Source: Mya arenaria
Taxonomy: Eukaryota; Mollusca; Bivalvia; Myida; Myidae
Direction: 5' to 3'
DNA length: 64,000 nucleotides
NCBI RefSeq assembly: GCF_026914265.1
Contig: NC_069133.1
Location: 52,775,182-52,839,181 of the forward strand
Positions within the stretch are counted from its first letter, which is position 1. Each line of letters starts with the position of its first letter. Under the pieces are notes generated by a model, which ran no database searches, was not told the origin of the DNA, and saw only the letters and a program-made list of their open reading frames with translations. This document shows positions 9,116-22,289 of this stretch, piece by piece. Both the position numbers and the translations under genes were made by a program.

Positions 9116-11116
9116 TTACAAGGTTTTTGAACCTATACTGAGGCTCCATTGAAACTTAGTTCTTTCAATTTGGTCAAATTGGTTACAATAACTAGCAAGT
9201 ATCTGAAAAATAGCCAATAACGTCACAAGTAATAACAACAATGTGATATAAATGATTGACCCGAAAGGCCTGTAGAATTCAGTGTAAACAGCATATTCAT
9301 AATAGTAGCAAGAAGTGGCTGTATTCCCGTTACTTGAAGCCAAACAGTCCACAAAAAGGGGCGCCAATTTAAGGTAGGTTTACACATTCATTTATTATGT
9401 ATTATACAGTGTCATCGTGATATTTGATAAGCAAACTCATTTATTAAGATGAAAACGGCAGGACGGGCCTCAGCTCTACTTGGCAAGCGAACTAACTGCC
9501 ATATCGAGACGCAGAATACAGATATGAGTTATTCGTCCTAACAATGATAACATTGATTGTTCAAAACATATGTATTTTTTCTGAAATACGCAATATGAAG
9601 TTAACCATATTGTCCCTGTACTGTATCTTAAGGCAGAACATATCATATCAAATTATCTACGGTAAAAATAGTGTATGCTCAAAACTAACTGCTTATGATC
9701 TTTATTTAGTTAATTATTAACCCGAATTCCTTAAAATCAGTGTAGGAGGGGCAAGAAAGAAGAGAAGAAACACCGATTGTTCGATACATATTTATTTTTT
9801 TTCAAAATATAATGCAAGATATACATCAGTAGATAAAAAAGTTAATGTCAGCTGTTTGATTAACGACGCCTTATTTCTTTATTTCTGACCCGACTTTAGC
9901 CAATTTTTAACCTACCAAACTATGGGGCCACCTTCCCTAAACGATTGCAATCAACATTTAACAAATCATCAATTGAAGCAAATAAACATATAAAATTTTG
10001 CTCTGACAACTCAGCAATTATTGAATTCGTCCTAAACACAGTAATAATAATATTCAATTCCAGTATTTTATTTCAGTAAATGCAAAGTGTAAATTCCATC
10101 ATGATGAAACAACGATCTAAAAGCACATTTACTATATTTATGATTTATTTTCTTAAAAGTCCATATAAAAGTTAAAAAGTACTGTCAAACGCCAATGTGA
10201 AGCGAAGAGAAGCTGAAGTTGAACTTGTCAAAAAAAAAAAGGTTTCTGCGGCAGCCCAATGAGCCTCGCCTTCCCTATTCCATATCAAAACCTTTCACAG
10301 TATTTAAAGTAGTGCAACTTTCCATTTGAGCAAAACACACTGCAATTAGTAGGGCAGTTGTTGAATGCAGGTCGCATGGTTTCTATTAAATAGTTCATAT
10401 AAATCGTCAGATGAGAGTGTGACATCCGGCAATCTATGCTTATTTGTTATGCTTCGCTTCAGAAAGAACGCCCAATGCCATTGAAACCAGGGAAACCAGA
10501 AACCCTATTCACAATACCATCAAAACAAGACCATATTTAAAAATATAAAAGCACTTTTAACAGCGTTATTGTTTTGTATTCCATTTCGCGAAATATCAAG
10601 CATAGAATCATAATATGTGTCTTGATTTGAGTCCGCAAAATATGAAATTGTACAGAATATCCTGAATACGTCTGAAGTACACATTGAACTGAGAATCAGA
10701 TTTTCTGGGACAAAAACTTGCGAAAACTGCCACAAAAAGTTACGTTATACGTAAATCTCCTGCTATCAATGTTTATCAACAATGGTTACTATTTATCAGA
10801 TTGCTTCTATTACCAGTAGCATATGCCATTTTAACACCATCAATCAGTTTGTTCATTCGGCCTAATGGCAAATGAATATTAAGGTATTCAATCTATTGAA
10901 AGAAGAATTTAAACATCATGTGCTCAATATATTACTGATCTGCCACGACGAAGAGAACGTATTCTTAGTGGACATATCAATATCATTTGTCTGAATTTGA
11001 AATGTATGGCCATACAGTCCAATAGTCCGTGAGCACGCCGCCCACGTCCACTGTCCGCATTGATAAAATAAACATGTTAGATAAAGTTGATCTATTCCGT
11101 GTATCTGCATCAACAT
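9116..11116 (-). other. possible coding segments of an unidentified - strand gene or pseudogene
   Basis: Four - strand open segments lie in succession. 11116-10916 has QCGQWTWAAC. 10735-10520 has no start supported by splicing. 10504-10346 begins after an AATAG acceptor and is Trp/Phe-rich (GFWFPWFQWHWAFFLKRS), then LPDV and SSDDLYELF. 9367-9116 has CYYYEYAVYTEFYR and then one hydrophobic helix, ITLLLLLVTLLAIF. The third segment faintly recalls the region before the first membrane helices of ABCC transporters, but I cannot confirm that. Phases between segments do not give one clean model and alternative frames are also open, so a decayed gene is as likely as a live one. Confidence 0.2.
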
Positions 11117-11129
11117 TCACAAGTAAATT

Positions 11130-13480
11130 TCGTGAATAGTGAACAAGGTCACACTGAATTTGACTTGAAAATCATGGAGGACAGTGGGGAAAAACTCAGT
11201 TACGAACAAAGTAAAGAACTGAGATGCAGTAAAGTAAAACATGCGGCTTATGAAACTCTTCAACTGTCTTTCTTGTCAGCTCAATGTCGCTTCGAACTTT
11301 TGTTCTAAATGAAATGTAATAAAGCCAATTTCATATGATCGTATACTAAATATGAATGAGTGTAATTCTAGAAGCAATTAGACAATTGAAATGTTATAAG
11401 AGGTCATACCTTACTATGAATACGATTCCTTTCTCTACGGACATATTATATAATTAAATCGGTTTCCGATTTGATATGAAGTTGAGTTGTACAGATGCGG
11501 ACTATGAATACGGAAATCCTGTCCACCGAATACCGCACTTTCATTCATTTGCATCGTCAATTATGTTACACCGTAATGAATATCCCAGCGCGTTCGACAC
11601 TTTGATTATTTTTTATAATCTGAAATTTGGCACAATTCAGTTTTGGGTATCTAAATACGAGAACAAGAAATGAACTTCACTTTGTTTTTACCAACTCTAA
11701 ATACTACTTTAGGAGCTTTTGTTATGCTGTACGTTATGCCATTCTTGTGTTAAAAATGTTTCTGATAATTGAAACCAGTTTCATAATTTCAGCGTTTGCC
11801 TATTTGCAAATTATTTGTTAGATGTTTTTACATCTGTTATTTGAAATATGCAACTCTGTTTGTAACAGGTTAGCAAACGCCAACAGGTTAGGATGTAGCT
11901 AATAACCGAACAAAGGATCTGGTGTCAATCGCAGCCATATTGATTTAAGTTAACTGTTTTATTGTTTCTTTGTATCTAATTTCGCACCTTTTAGATATAG
12001 AACTATTTGAAATCAGAAGTAATTAGTTTGAGCTGAATTGTCAGTGTTTATGAAGTATTTTCTGTTTTTCTATTGGTTAAATTTATGTAATGCATGACCG
12101 GGCCGCATAATATAAGGTAACAGATTTTTAAATGTAGAGAGGAGTAGCTTAATAGAATACGGACACTTGAAATTTGTCTGAGCTCGGAGGTGGTTTTACC
12201 ACAGTCCAGAAACTTTAGCGTTGTCGCTGTTATACAATATATTTGATGTTAATTTTTGGACTGCACATACCGTGTTATTGCAACAATTATTTGTTAAGGA
12301 AAGAACAACAGAATAAAATCGTGAAAAGAACTTAATGTCGTGAACATGAGATTTGTTTTGGAAAGCTAATTCCCCACTGGTGCCCAAATAACGGTTTAAT
12401 AGTTAAAAAACGCACGGCACAATACTGGTTTAAAGTAAAAAAAACTCACGGCACAATACTTTCTATAAACTTAGTTGGATCACTGGTTGTCATGGTTAAA
12501 TAAGATTATTTAGAGAGACGAAATATATTGCAAACAAATGTTATTGAACAGAATATGGATATAAGCTTCCAATAAGTTTCACAAAGACATGTTCATGGTG
12601 TGCTGGCCAGCTGTCGGTCTGTATGCTACAGAGTTTGTCCGCTCGAAATCTCCCAAAACTGCTGGAGGGATTTGATGAAACTTCACAGGAATTTCAAGAA
12701 CCAATCCTTTAAAAGCATAGACATCGGCATGATCAGGTCAGGTAACGTTTTACAGAGTGGTGGCACTTTGAGTCTTGCATATAGTGCAAAAAGTGATCAG
12801 TTTGCCCGCACGAAATCTCCAACACTGCTGAAACTGAAATGAGAAGTACCAATCTAGCTTTTTCAATATCATCGGCAGGCTTTTCTCTGGTATTTCTCAT
12901 GGATTCTTGCTGCACGTACGCGTGTTACTGCGAGGATTTCTTTCTGCCTTGGTGCAGTGACTTGAAATCGTGAGCGGATGTGGGTTCCTGCACAGTTGAC
13001 ATACGAGTGTGGGGGACATTTTGAAGTATTTTTGCCTAGACAACACTGACACCAAATGTAATTCCAAAGTGCGTCTTCTAATAAGCTTGGTGTATACCCT
13101 ATAAGTTATTCCTATCTTAATTCAGTGAGAGAAAACTATGTTGTTTTTGTTTTATTTTATCAGCACAGCTACATTGATATTTACCCCTCAATCTAAAAAT
13201 GACACCAAATACAATCCCATAAACGTCTTTTCCAAATAATGTAGTATCGAAATATATAAGCCATGTTATTTGTTTTGTTTTTTTTTAATCTGGTTAGAAA
13301 TAGTCATGATTAATTCCATGAAAACAATTAGAAGTTATTGTTGGGACAAAAAAAGAATGAGTTTTCACAAAAACTACACAATGCATAAATTAAATAATTA
13401 AAATGCATTCCGTATACGTTAAACAAAAAACAAATTGTGTAATTGATCAAGTTTGAAATTTATTTGTATAAGAGTATTTT
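11130..13480. other. intergenic, no supported gene
   Basis: Only short shadow frames are present. Short internal similarities (for example CACGGCACAATACT twice at 12411-12460, and CGCACGAAATCTCC/CGCTCGAAATCTCC near 12640 and 12810) suggest old repeats. Confidence 0.5.
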
Positions 13481-13649
13481 AAAAGTCACTTGTGCAGGTC
13501 GTTAGTGCTCAATGGCCCGTGGACCCGGATGTTTCTCGTGTCGTTAAAAGTCGAAGGGCGCTTTGTACAATCCCATTTGTATGTTTATCAATGTTTATAA
13601 TGGTATCAAAGAATAAGCGTAGTACAGTTGTATTATGTCTCCCCCATTC

Positions 13650-13990
13650 ACGGGCAGGCATATTGTTTTGCCCTTATCCGTCAATCCGTCAATCCGTCCG
13701 TCCGTCAGTCAATCCGTGCGTCACACTTTGTTTCCGCTCAATATCTTGAAAACGATAATTTTGAGGAAGGCATACTCTTTATGTCAGTTGGTTATGACTA
13801 GTAGATGACCCGTATTGATTTTTATGTTAAAAGGACCAAGGTCAAGGTTGCGGTGACTTTGAGGTGGAAATACAGTTTCCGATCAATAATTGAAGATACT
13901 TTGGGTCCAGGGACTTCATGCTTAGTATGCTAGATGGTCATGCCTAGCAGATAACTCCTATTGACTTTGAGATCAGTTGGTCAAAAGTCA
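13650..13990 (+). repeat. interspersed repeat with GTCAATCC microsatellite head
   Basis: A (GTCAATCC/GTCCGTC) tract at 13678-13730 is followed by AGGTCAAGGTT, GGTCCAGGGACTTCATGCTT and TAGCAGATAA-type phrases repeated in two sub-units. This structure resembles common bivalve intergenic repeats; the name of the family is not known to me. Confidence 0.5.
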
Positions 13991-14607
13991 AGGTTGTGTT
14001 CACTATTAAATACACTCGGGTGAATAGGCTTCACTTCATGGTCACTGTTGGTTTGTTTCCAGTCGAACTTTTGCTAATTTCCGGTAAGGCCATACCAATT
14101 CAAATGTATGTATTTGACCTGCGGTATCAGATTCGCTCTGGGTGTCGTAACATGGCATTGATGTTGTGTAATTCATTGTTACACCCTGTCTAATGCAGTA
14201 AGGTGCTTGTCTATTAACATGGCAGTGCAAGTAATGCTGAGTCCGAGAGCGGTTGCAGCATTGGTTCCAGAAACTGTATGACTGCCTTGAGCAGTATGTT
14301 TCTTCTAAATGAGATATATATATATAAGAACTAAAGAGCCAGATGCTTTAGCTGGCACAATTTCTTTTGAAACCACTTGCTTTATACGCGAGTGAATTTT
14401 GATTACAGTATCCCGTCTTTGGCAAAACTATGTATGCATTATTTTTCTATTATCATCCTTTAGGTAAATTAAAAATGTTTGGAATGTTATGAAATGTTAT
14501 GGAAAATTATAATGTGGATGTTTATTGTCTAGTTCCTATTTCAAAACAATCTTCCGAGACAGGAAAACACCAACAAAGGTCAAAAATTTACTTTTTTCAA
14601 ATATATA

Positions 14608-15625
14608 CAACAGGCGCTTATATACAACAACAACACCAACGAGCGCTCATATACAACAACGACAGCATCTGGCGCTGAAATAAAACAGTATCATGCGCTT
14701 ATATACAGAAAGAGATCAAAAAAGGCGCTCAAATAAAGCAGGCGATCATATATAATAGGCGTTAAAAAACAACAGTCACACAAACACAACTGGTGCTCAC
14801 ATGCAGCAGGCGCTCAAATAAAACAGGTGCCCATACACAGGCGCTCATTTACAACAGACGGTCATATATAACAGGCGCTCATATACAGCAGTCGCTAATA
14901 CACAACAGGCGTTCATATGCAACAGGTGTTTATACCCAACATGCGCTCACATACCACATGCGCTCATTTACAAAAGGCCCTTACATAAAACAGACGCTCA
15001 TATACTACAGGAGATCATGTACACAGGTGTTCATACACAACATGCGCTCGCATACTAAAGATGCTCATATATATACCAGTTTAAATACAACAGGCCCTCA
15101 TATAATACAGGTGCTCAAACACAAAATGCGCTCACATACCAGATGCGCTCATTTACAACAAAAGCTCACATACAACAGGCGCTCATTTACAACAGACGCT
15201 CACATACAACAGGCTCTCACATACAACAGGCGCTCATTTACAACAGGGGCTCATTTACAGCAAGTCCTCATTTACAACAGTCCGCATACACAACAGGCGC
15301 TCTTTTACAGCATGTGCTCATTTACAAAAGGCGATCATTCTCAACAGGTTCCCATATACAGCAGGCACTCAAATACAACATATGCTCATATACAACATGC
15401 GTTTAAACACAGCAGGCGTTAAAAACTAAATACGTCCATACACAACATTGCTTATACGCAATAGGTTCTCACATATAGCAGGCACTCATATACAAGGGGT
15501 GTTTAAATACAACAGACGTTCACCTACAACAGAAGTTCATACACAATTAGTGCTCACATACAGCAGACGCTCAAATACAACCGATGTTCAAGTATAACAT
15601 GCGCGCATATGCGCAGTGTGTGTAT
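14608..15625. repeat. 17-bp minisatellite array, about 60 copies
   Basis: The unit is close to GCGCTCATATACAACAG, repeated with many substitutions. Because 17 is not divisible by three and the unit has no stop in any + frame, a 209-codon frame (14793-15422) runs through it with a 17-residue period. That frame is a property of the array and not evidence of a gene. Confidence 0.9.
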
Positions 15626-16198
15626 ACCACGTGATACATTACGTCATATATGCTATGTCGGGAGGCAGCATGTTGCTTAAAATGGACTTAAAACAAAGAT
15701 AACTTTTTATCTGCACCATTTTAAATGAAACAAAGGGCAGTCTATGCCGCTTAAAGAGCCCCGCAATCGTTTTACTACAGAAGTATGATAAGATGATTAA
15801 TTTCATTAAACATTTCGACAAACCTGTTTCCAAAACAATGTTTTGACAGTGTTCCGTCAGAGAATATTATATGCTCTTTATTGCTATATTATTCATTATC
15901 TTTATTTTTCCAATTATTATTAGGTTATCTTTAATAATGTCTATGCTACGTATTTGTCTTGTCTTGCTATCTTCTGCATCCTTTATTGTAAATTAATTTA
16001 TTAAAACACACTATTTCTTTTAAAATTTTAACATTCATTATTCATTTAACGTTTTATAACTATGCACAGGTTTATGAAATAAATCTCAAACCTTCGTAGC
16101 TAGGACCAATTTGGGAGATCAAAATTAGTCCATTGTAGTATATAACAAGAGAACACTTAAATTTAAGACAGCATTTAATTATGCACATTTTCCGGCTT
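15626..16198. other. AT-rich spacer
   Basis: Between the minisatellite and the duplicated 5' flank of the second LRAT-like gene. Nothing recognisable was seen. Confidence 0.4.
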
Positions 16199-16898
16199 CT
16201 GCTCGGTAATTGTTCTAGAGTGTGAGTTGCCTGCTATTATCTGCCCCTGTCATTTTATTGAACCAGACAACCTGTTTACATGGATGCACAGTGAGTTATT
16301 TTCTATTTCAGAACAAATCCGGTTTTTGAGGATAAAATTCTTTTATGAAAATTAACTTCTGTCGCTCTTGTCACTCGCATGTGTAGGGGATAACTTGCAA
16401 CACTCTTAATAATATCAAAATGAGAGGTTAAATAATATAAAATGTAAAACGACTTGTCTCCGGAATTCCGGAAATCTATTTTTAGATTAGTCAATGGATA
16501 GCTGGTATAATAAATGTGCATTAACATACGTTAATAGATCAGGTATTATGTATTTTTAAGCGTACGTTCAATATTATTAAATCAGGCAGTTTGTGACAGC
16601 GTTTTGCATTAGAATTAACATAAACATGACATTCAATAAAGACTGTAAAGTAATAGGTTCCAAATCGAAAGTAGATCTTTAGTCAAACGTAGCATAATGT
16701 TATCACTTTAATCTCACAGGAAAACATAGGAAGATGCACCGGTGGACGTGTGAATGAATTGCTTGGATTTATAATATATTCAGGTAATTGCATTGATCAC
16801 TATGTGTTATTTAACAATTAAATCGAAAGTAAACTAGTCTTTAAAAACATAATTCTTGTTTCGATTTCAGGGTGATTTGAATATATCAACGCAATAAC

Positions 16899-19574
16899 AT
16901 GACAGGGGTATTCAGCAAGTTGTATAATGGGCTGCGCGATCACATTCAGTTAGATCGCAAGGACAGAGAGGGCATCGCCTGCGTGTTTTGTACCACCAGA
17001 AAACGAATAACCCATTTTGAACAGATTGGGAGAGGAAATCACATCACCATCGGAGGTCAACACTTTATGTTCAACATTGGGGATAGACAAATATCACCAT
17101 ACACACACCATGCAATAGTGAAAAACGTTCAGCTGCTACAAGAAGATACCGCTTCTGTAACTCTTATCCATTTCTTCAGCACGCCTTTCAGTGAAGAACT
17201 GGAAATCATTGAAACTACAGAGCTACTGAATCTTTTGTACCATGAAATCTATCTCGTGTGCTATCACAAAACGCCATACACGCCTGATCAAATCGTGGAC
17301 AGGGCAGAGGATATCGTCAAGGAACACCAGGATGTTAAGTATTCACTTCTGAATTGCAACTGTGAACATTTCTGCAACTGGTGTTCGGTCGGCAATGAGG
17401 AAAGTTTCCAGATGCACGGGGCGAAAGAGGTGATAAATGATATTGCATCCGGAGTCATAAATGTCGGCGGAAAGGTTTTGAGATCGGTATGCAAACTAAT
17501 AGCCCTTTCCCTAGATGATGCGGCTATGGCAGCAAGAACGGCCCTTGTTTGGACTCCTTGGGGCGTTCTGGCAATTGTCGCTGTAGTATTTCTTATTTAC
17601 ACAGTATTTCGTCACAAACAGCTAGGTGAAGAGAGAGCTGCCGGTAAAATATGTGCATCTTGTTGTCGTCGGCAACGAAGTGTTCTATGGGCAAAGTTTA
17701 TATCCTACTGCGGCCTTCAAGTGGGAGGTCTAGCCCTTTTGGCTGCTGTTATAACCGCAGGAGCGTCAACGGGCATTGTAGTAGGAGCCATGGTTGTCTG
17801 TGGAGTTTTCACCATTTGTTTTACACACTTAATTCCGAAGATGCGAAAGCTATTCTTTTCACCATTCCAAGGATCCAAGCACAAAGTTCATTCACTTAAA
17901 AAGGTATGGATCGGAGATATTGTTTCATTCGACCACAAAAACATTTCCCATGAAGGAATCGTTTCTTCAGTGGTAATTTACAAAGGAACACGAAAGCAAC
18001 GAGGAAAATTAAGGGTGATTCACTACTCTTCTCCAAGTCTGTTCGGTCGTCGTATTATTACCGAAGATGAGATATTAATCGATTTAAGTAAAGATCGACT
18101 AGTTGGCCATAATTACAGCGGCTACAAAACGCACCCTCCAGAACTTGTTGTACAACGAGCCCAGCAAAGGATAGGCGAAACCAAGTTTGGTCTGCTATCA
18201 AACCGCTCCTGCCATTTTTGCCATTGGGCAAAACTAGATGAAGACATCAACATGGATATTGAAACTACACAAGTGCCAGACAAACTGATCTTCTTGCGGT
18301 CAATAAATCCCATGGAAACAATTTCAAACATGCGACAAGTCAACATTGATCACCACATGGAACGGAAACATTCTTCAAAGGGAATGGGAAAACAGTGGGC
18401 CAAAATACGAGACGATGTGAAGCCTGGACAGATCATTGAATTCAAATGGAGAGGATTTTGGCACAAGGCGATAAGCACAGAGGTAATGCCTGTTCGTGAC
18501 TGTATTTCAAAGCTCGCTGTGAAAGTGGTACACTACGGGGCTAATCAGCCGCGCCGCGTTATTGAAGAAACCTTCAAATTTGATCTTCGATACGAGGACA
18601 TATGGATATACATGTTCCACCCCATGTATAGGTTTCAGAAGGAAGAAGTGATCAAGAGAGCAAGGTCGCGTATTGGTGAAGGAAAGTATAACTTGCCAGC
18701 GTACAGATCGGTTCATTTTGCGGAAGAAGTCGTGAAGAAGGATCGAGATCAAATGATTCAAGAAATAGATGAACTAAAACCCGGAGATGCAATCACTTTC
18801 TATTATTGGGGCTTAAAACACGACGCAATTGCAACTGCAATTGAACAAGGTGATTCAAAAGCCAATGATATAGGCAAAGTAAGAGTGATACACTACGCTC
18901 TCGACAGTATTTTCGGTACACGAACAATCAAAGAGGAGTCCATTACAATGTCTCTGAATAAGGACCACGTGTTCCGGAAAAGCTTTGAAGGTTACGTAAC
19001 GTATCCAGCGGACAGGGTTATAAAAAGAGCAAGGTCGAGATTGGGAGAACAGCGATTCAACAGATGGGGTAACAGATCATCTCATTTCGTTTTCTGGTCA
19101 ATGGTCGTGCAAAGTCCAGCACGTGTTGCTTTCGCTAACGGCGGAAATGAAAGTTCTAGGGAGGAAATCGTACTACTTCCGAGGGCCGGTAAAGTCTACA
19201 AGGATTTCCAGATCTTCGAAGTTCACGCATGGTCTGATTTAAAAAAGGGATCAATTGTTCAATACAATTACTATTGGATAACGCACCAGGGCATTCTGTC
19301 AGCAGTGGACGAAACTCGGGAAACGATAAAGGTCATTCATTATGGAGCGAAACACCTCTTTGCTACTCGAACCATAATAGAGGACGAGATTACTCTACAT
19401 CTCAAGAGGGATAGAATTCAGATTTATAGATGTCATCCATCAAAATGCAACAAGCCTGATGTCGTGGTCGCTAAGGCCAAAGCAAGACTTGGGGAAACCG
19501 ACTGGCGCCCAAACAACAGATCCCTGGACTTTTGTCTTGCCTGTCTATTCAAGAAAACAAACAAAGAAGATTGA
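16899..19574 (+). CDS. LRAT-like penta-domain membrane protein, copy B
   Basis: Also exactly 891 codons, without gaps against copy A; I count 88 residue differences (about 90 percent identity). Domain order is unchanged: an N-terminal LRAT-like domain with GNHITI, YTHHAI and NCEHF intact, hydrophobic helices at about 221-312, and four Cys-to-Ser LRAT-like repeats. Differences are uneven. Residues 416-638 differ at only two positions, residues 801-840 at none, whereas residues 639-795 carry about 38 changes. In the third C-terminal repeat this copy keeps RSSHF where copy A has TSTDF, so the ancestral form probably had His there. The acceptor TTTCAG (exon from 16871) lies 28 bp before the ATG, and the stretch between acceptor and ATG matches copy A almost base for base, so the same 5' UTR intron is likely. 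Confidence 0.9.
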   Translation: MTGVFSKLYNGLRDHIQLDRKDREGIACVFCTTRKRITHFEQIGRGNHITIGGQHFMFNIGDRQISPYTHHAIVKNVQLLQEDTASVTLIHFFSTPFSEELEIIETTELLNLLYHEIYLVCYHKTPYTPDQIVDRAEDIVKEHQDVKYSLLNCNCEHFCNWCSVGNEESFQMHGAKEVINDIASGVINVGGKVLRSVCKLIALSLDDAAMAARTALVWTPWGVLAIVAVVFLIYTVFRHKQLGEERAAGKICASCCRRQRSVLWAKFISYCGLQVGGLALLAAVITAGASTGIVVGAMVVCGVFTICFTHLIPKMRKLFFSPFQGSKHKVHSLKKVWIGDIVSFDHKNISHEGIVSSVVIYKGTRKQRGKLRVIHYSSPSLFGRRIITEDEILIDLSKDRLVGHNYSGYKTHPPELVVQRAQQRIGETKFGLLSNRSCHFCHWAKLDEDINMDIETTQVPDKLIFLRSINPMETISNMRQVNIDHHMERKHSSKGMGKQWAKIRDDVKPGQIIEFKWRGFWHKAISTEVMPVRDCISKLAVKVVHYGANQPRRVIEETFKFDLRYEDIWIYMFHPMYRFQKEEVIKRARSRIGEGKYNLPAYRSVHFAEEVVKKDRDQMIQEIDELKPGDAITFYYWGLKHDAIATAIEQGDSKANDIGKVRVIHYALDSIFGTRTIKEESITMSLNKDHVFRKSFEGYVTYPADRVIKRARSRLGEQRFNRWGNRSSHFVFWSMVVQSPARVAFANGGNESSREEIVLLPRAGKVYKDFQIFEVHAWSDLKKGSIVQYNYYWITHQGILSAVDETRETIKVIHYGAKHLFATRTIIEDEITLHLKRDRIQIYRCHPSKCNKPDVVVAKAKARLGETDWRPNNRSLDFCLACLFKKTNKED

Positions 19575-19884
19575 CTACTGATTAATTGTGAATGTGCAGT
19601 ACTTATGTACAAGTCTTATCTGAATAGACGAGAGGGAAGATTCCATGTTAAAAACTTCATTGACTGGTCATGAAAGAGCAATTTATGTTCGTGTGTTTAC
19701 TTGTTTCAAGCAAACACCCTTCGACCGGGCAAGACTTTTGATACTTTATACATAGTTCTCTTAAACGGTTAACATACTCCAGCAGATTTTTTAAGCAGAT
19801 CTGAATTTGATTGTAATGCACTTGAAGCACATTTAGCTGCTTATTATTTGGTGTTAGCAGATATAAAGCAATTCTAAAGTTATA

Positions 19885-19906
19885 AATAAATTAAGATATA
19901 AATAAA
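19885..19906 (+). promoter_or_regulatory. candidate poly(A) signals of LRAT-like copy B
   Basis: Two AATAAA hexamers, at 19885-19890 and 19901-19906, about 310-330 bp after the stop. They are the first canonical signals downstream. Confidence 0.4.
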
Positions 19907-20739
19907 AAAAACGTGAAAACTAAAAGCACGAATAGAATGACATAACATATATACATATACATTCAACCACTTTTATTGTTATTCTTCATATTATTACCTG
20001 TGTCAATGACATGTCTTGATATAACAGCGTTGTAAGCAGTGATTGCTGGAATAATACATCTGTTGATCTAGTATGTTTTATGATCAAAGAAATAATATGA
20101 ATATTCTATAATCAACCTATAAAAACAATTGTAGTATTTGATAGTATCTCTTCTTAATGATTGTCTTTTTCTGTCGGAGTTGACTTGAATTTTAGGATAA
20201 TGTACAATATTTCAACAATATTTAAACAATCAGTTCAACTCGAAATGCCATTTTTAGCATAGATGCGCGGTTAAACGAAATTTACGATTTTACTTTACTT
20301 AATTATCTCTTTAACGCTTCAAAGCCTTCATCTTCGTATAGAAACTTTAGATGGTTCTGTAACATGTAGCAATTGCATTTCACCACGCTAGTCCTCAGTA
20401 TTTAGTATTCGATTTATTATAATTTTGTAATCTCATTAAATAGCGTATTTAATGGTTATCAATTTATGAATATATTGTTTACATGATATACACACCATGA
20501 TTTATGTCGTATGTTTTGCCTTTGCATTTTTATAGCAACTCACCTAGCCTGATCTGATTATGACGTGTACCTAGCCAGTATATAAATCCACGGTATTTTA
20601 CGTGCCATTTATTTTTGCAGTCACTTGCATTGTAATTATATATAGTTTGTCAATGTAGATAATTAATCAAATGCTTGTATACTAGTATACGTAAGTTGAT
20701 GACATTTATTAAAATGTAATTTAATATAAGTTTGTTTGT

Positions 20740-22286
20740 TTTTTCATTTATTTTTCATGACGAATATTTTCACCAATATATCTGCCTTTGATAGAGCCTG
20801 TTTGTTCGTAATCAATTATTTCAGGTAAAACTCGTTTTATTCTGTTCGAAACTGTCTTCGTTGCTATTTTACAGTCATTATTTATTAAGCTGATTGGTCT
20901 CCAATTTGAAAGGTTTTCTAAATCTCTATCTCGTTTAGGAATAAGAGAGATTATACCTTGTTTTTGAAGTTGTGTTGTATGACCATTTCTAAAGGAGTAG
21001 TTTAAAGAGTCAATTAAAATATCTTGAATATCGTTCCAAAAAAATCTAATAAAATTCTGCAGTTTCGGAATTATCTATTATTCTCATCTAAGGCTGTGTT
21101 CTTTCTATGAAGTTTTTTTTTTATAAAAAAGTCACTATTTCATTGTTTACCTTCAATTTAAAAAAACTGTTTTCTTCTCTGCATGTTTTTCTCAAGGACT
21201 GCGAAGTATTTTGTGTTTGTTTGTTTTTTCAACGTGTATTGCTTTTGCCCTTAATATATATTATTTTTTTGATTGCTGCGAGCATCATCTAGTTCTTTCT
21301 TTTTATGTATCATTTCTTGTGTGATGCTGTCGATATTGTCAGGTGTACTTTTGTCTGGTTTTGATTCAATTTAGTTTATTAGTTTTTTTTCTTTAGATTG
21401 TAGTATTGATTTCTTATGTGATGCATATCTTATTGTTTCGTTTCTGATTGAACCTTTTGTTATTCCCATAGTGTATTTGGATTGGCTTCTTTATTTAAGC
21501 TTATCGTTTCACGGATGCACTTTTTTATATGTGTTCGATATTCTGTATCTAATAAAAGAGAGCTATTCAGTTTAAAGTACCCTGGGCCTTTTTCAGTTTT
21601 TAAATGATATATCGTTAAAATATTAACGGAGTGGTCCGTCCTAAACCCTGGTTTTATATAACGTTTCTTTATGTAATTTAACTTATTGTCTGATATTAAG
21701 AAGTAATCAAGTCGACAGTGTATATGAGGTTTACTACTCGAGTTCCATGTAAATTGCGTTAAACGCCATATTTCGGCTAATTCGCAAGAATCTATTATAT
21801 TTGTTAAAGTATTTCTTCATTTTTTGTGAGTGTCAATCTTACCATTTTTTGTCTAATGTAGAACGGTATTAAAATCACTACCAATAATAAAGGTTTTTTC
21901 ATCATTCTCTAGCAGTGTTTTTTGAAAAGTTTCAGAAGGTGTGGGTTCGTCATCACTAGGTCCTTATACATTTATTATGGTATATTTCTTTTAATTTGAT
22001 ATAATGTCTAAAGCTATGATTCTACCTTCTATAATTTCTCTATATGTGTGTATGTCTATATTAGCTTTTGGGTTTAAAAGAATTGAAACTCTTTTAGTGT
22101 TTGTACTACTGAAAAACAGGGTCCACTCCAATCATGTTTCGATATTGTATTAGATAATTTTGAACAATGTACTTCTTGCAACAATGTGATATCATACTTA
22201 TTACTAATAATCCTTTCGATTATTTGTTTCCGTTTTTCTATGTTACTTAAACCTCGAATGTTTAATGATACTACTTGTGTTTCCAT
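20740..22286 (-). mobile_element. decayed L1/Tx1-like non-LTR retrotransposon (EN and start of RT)
   Basis: On the - strand, ATG at 22286 opens an apurinic endonuclease start: SLNIRGL, then KRKQII, then DITLLQEVHCS. Further on (about 21800-21610) it reads FTW, RLDYFLIS and TDHS, the C-terminal endonuclease motifs. At about 20970-20760 it reads ISLIPKRDRD, NWRPISLIN, QTGSIKGRYI and ENIR, which are reverse-transcriptase blocks 1-2 of L1-type elements. Frameshifts and stops break the frame, and the RT is cut after block 2, so the copy is dead. It lies in the 3' flank of LRAT-like copy B. Confidence 0.85.
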
Positions 22287-22289
22287 TTT

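Larger units (their letters stand above)
16200..20450 (+). repeat. segmental duplication, unit B
   Basis: Partner of 4050-8170, in the same orientation and with the same order of landmarks. The SINE of unit A's upstream flank and the TTATG microsatellite of its 3' flank are not matched here, so those changes post-date the duplication or were lost. Confidence 0.8.

Noticed and set aside
14793-15422. 209-codon + strand reading frame
   Set aside because: It lies entirely in a 17-bp minisatellite with no stop in any + frame; the 17-residue period is explained by the repeat length.
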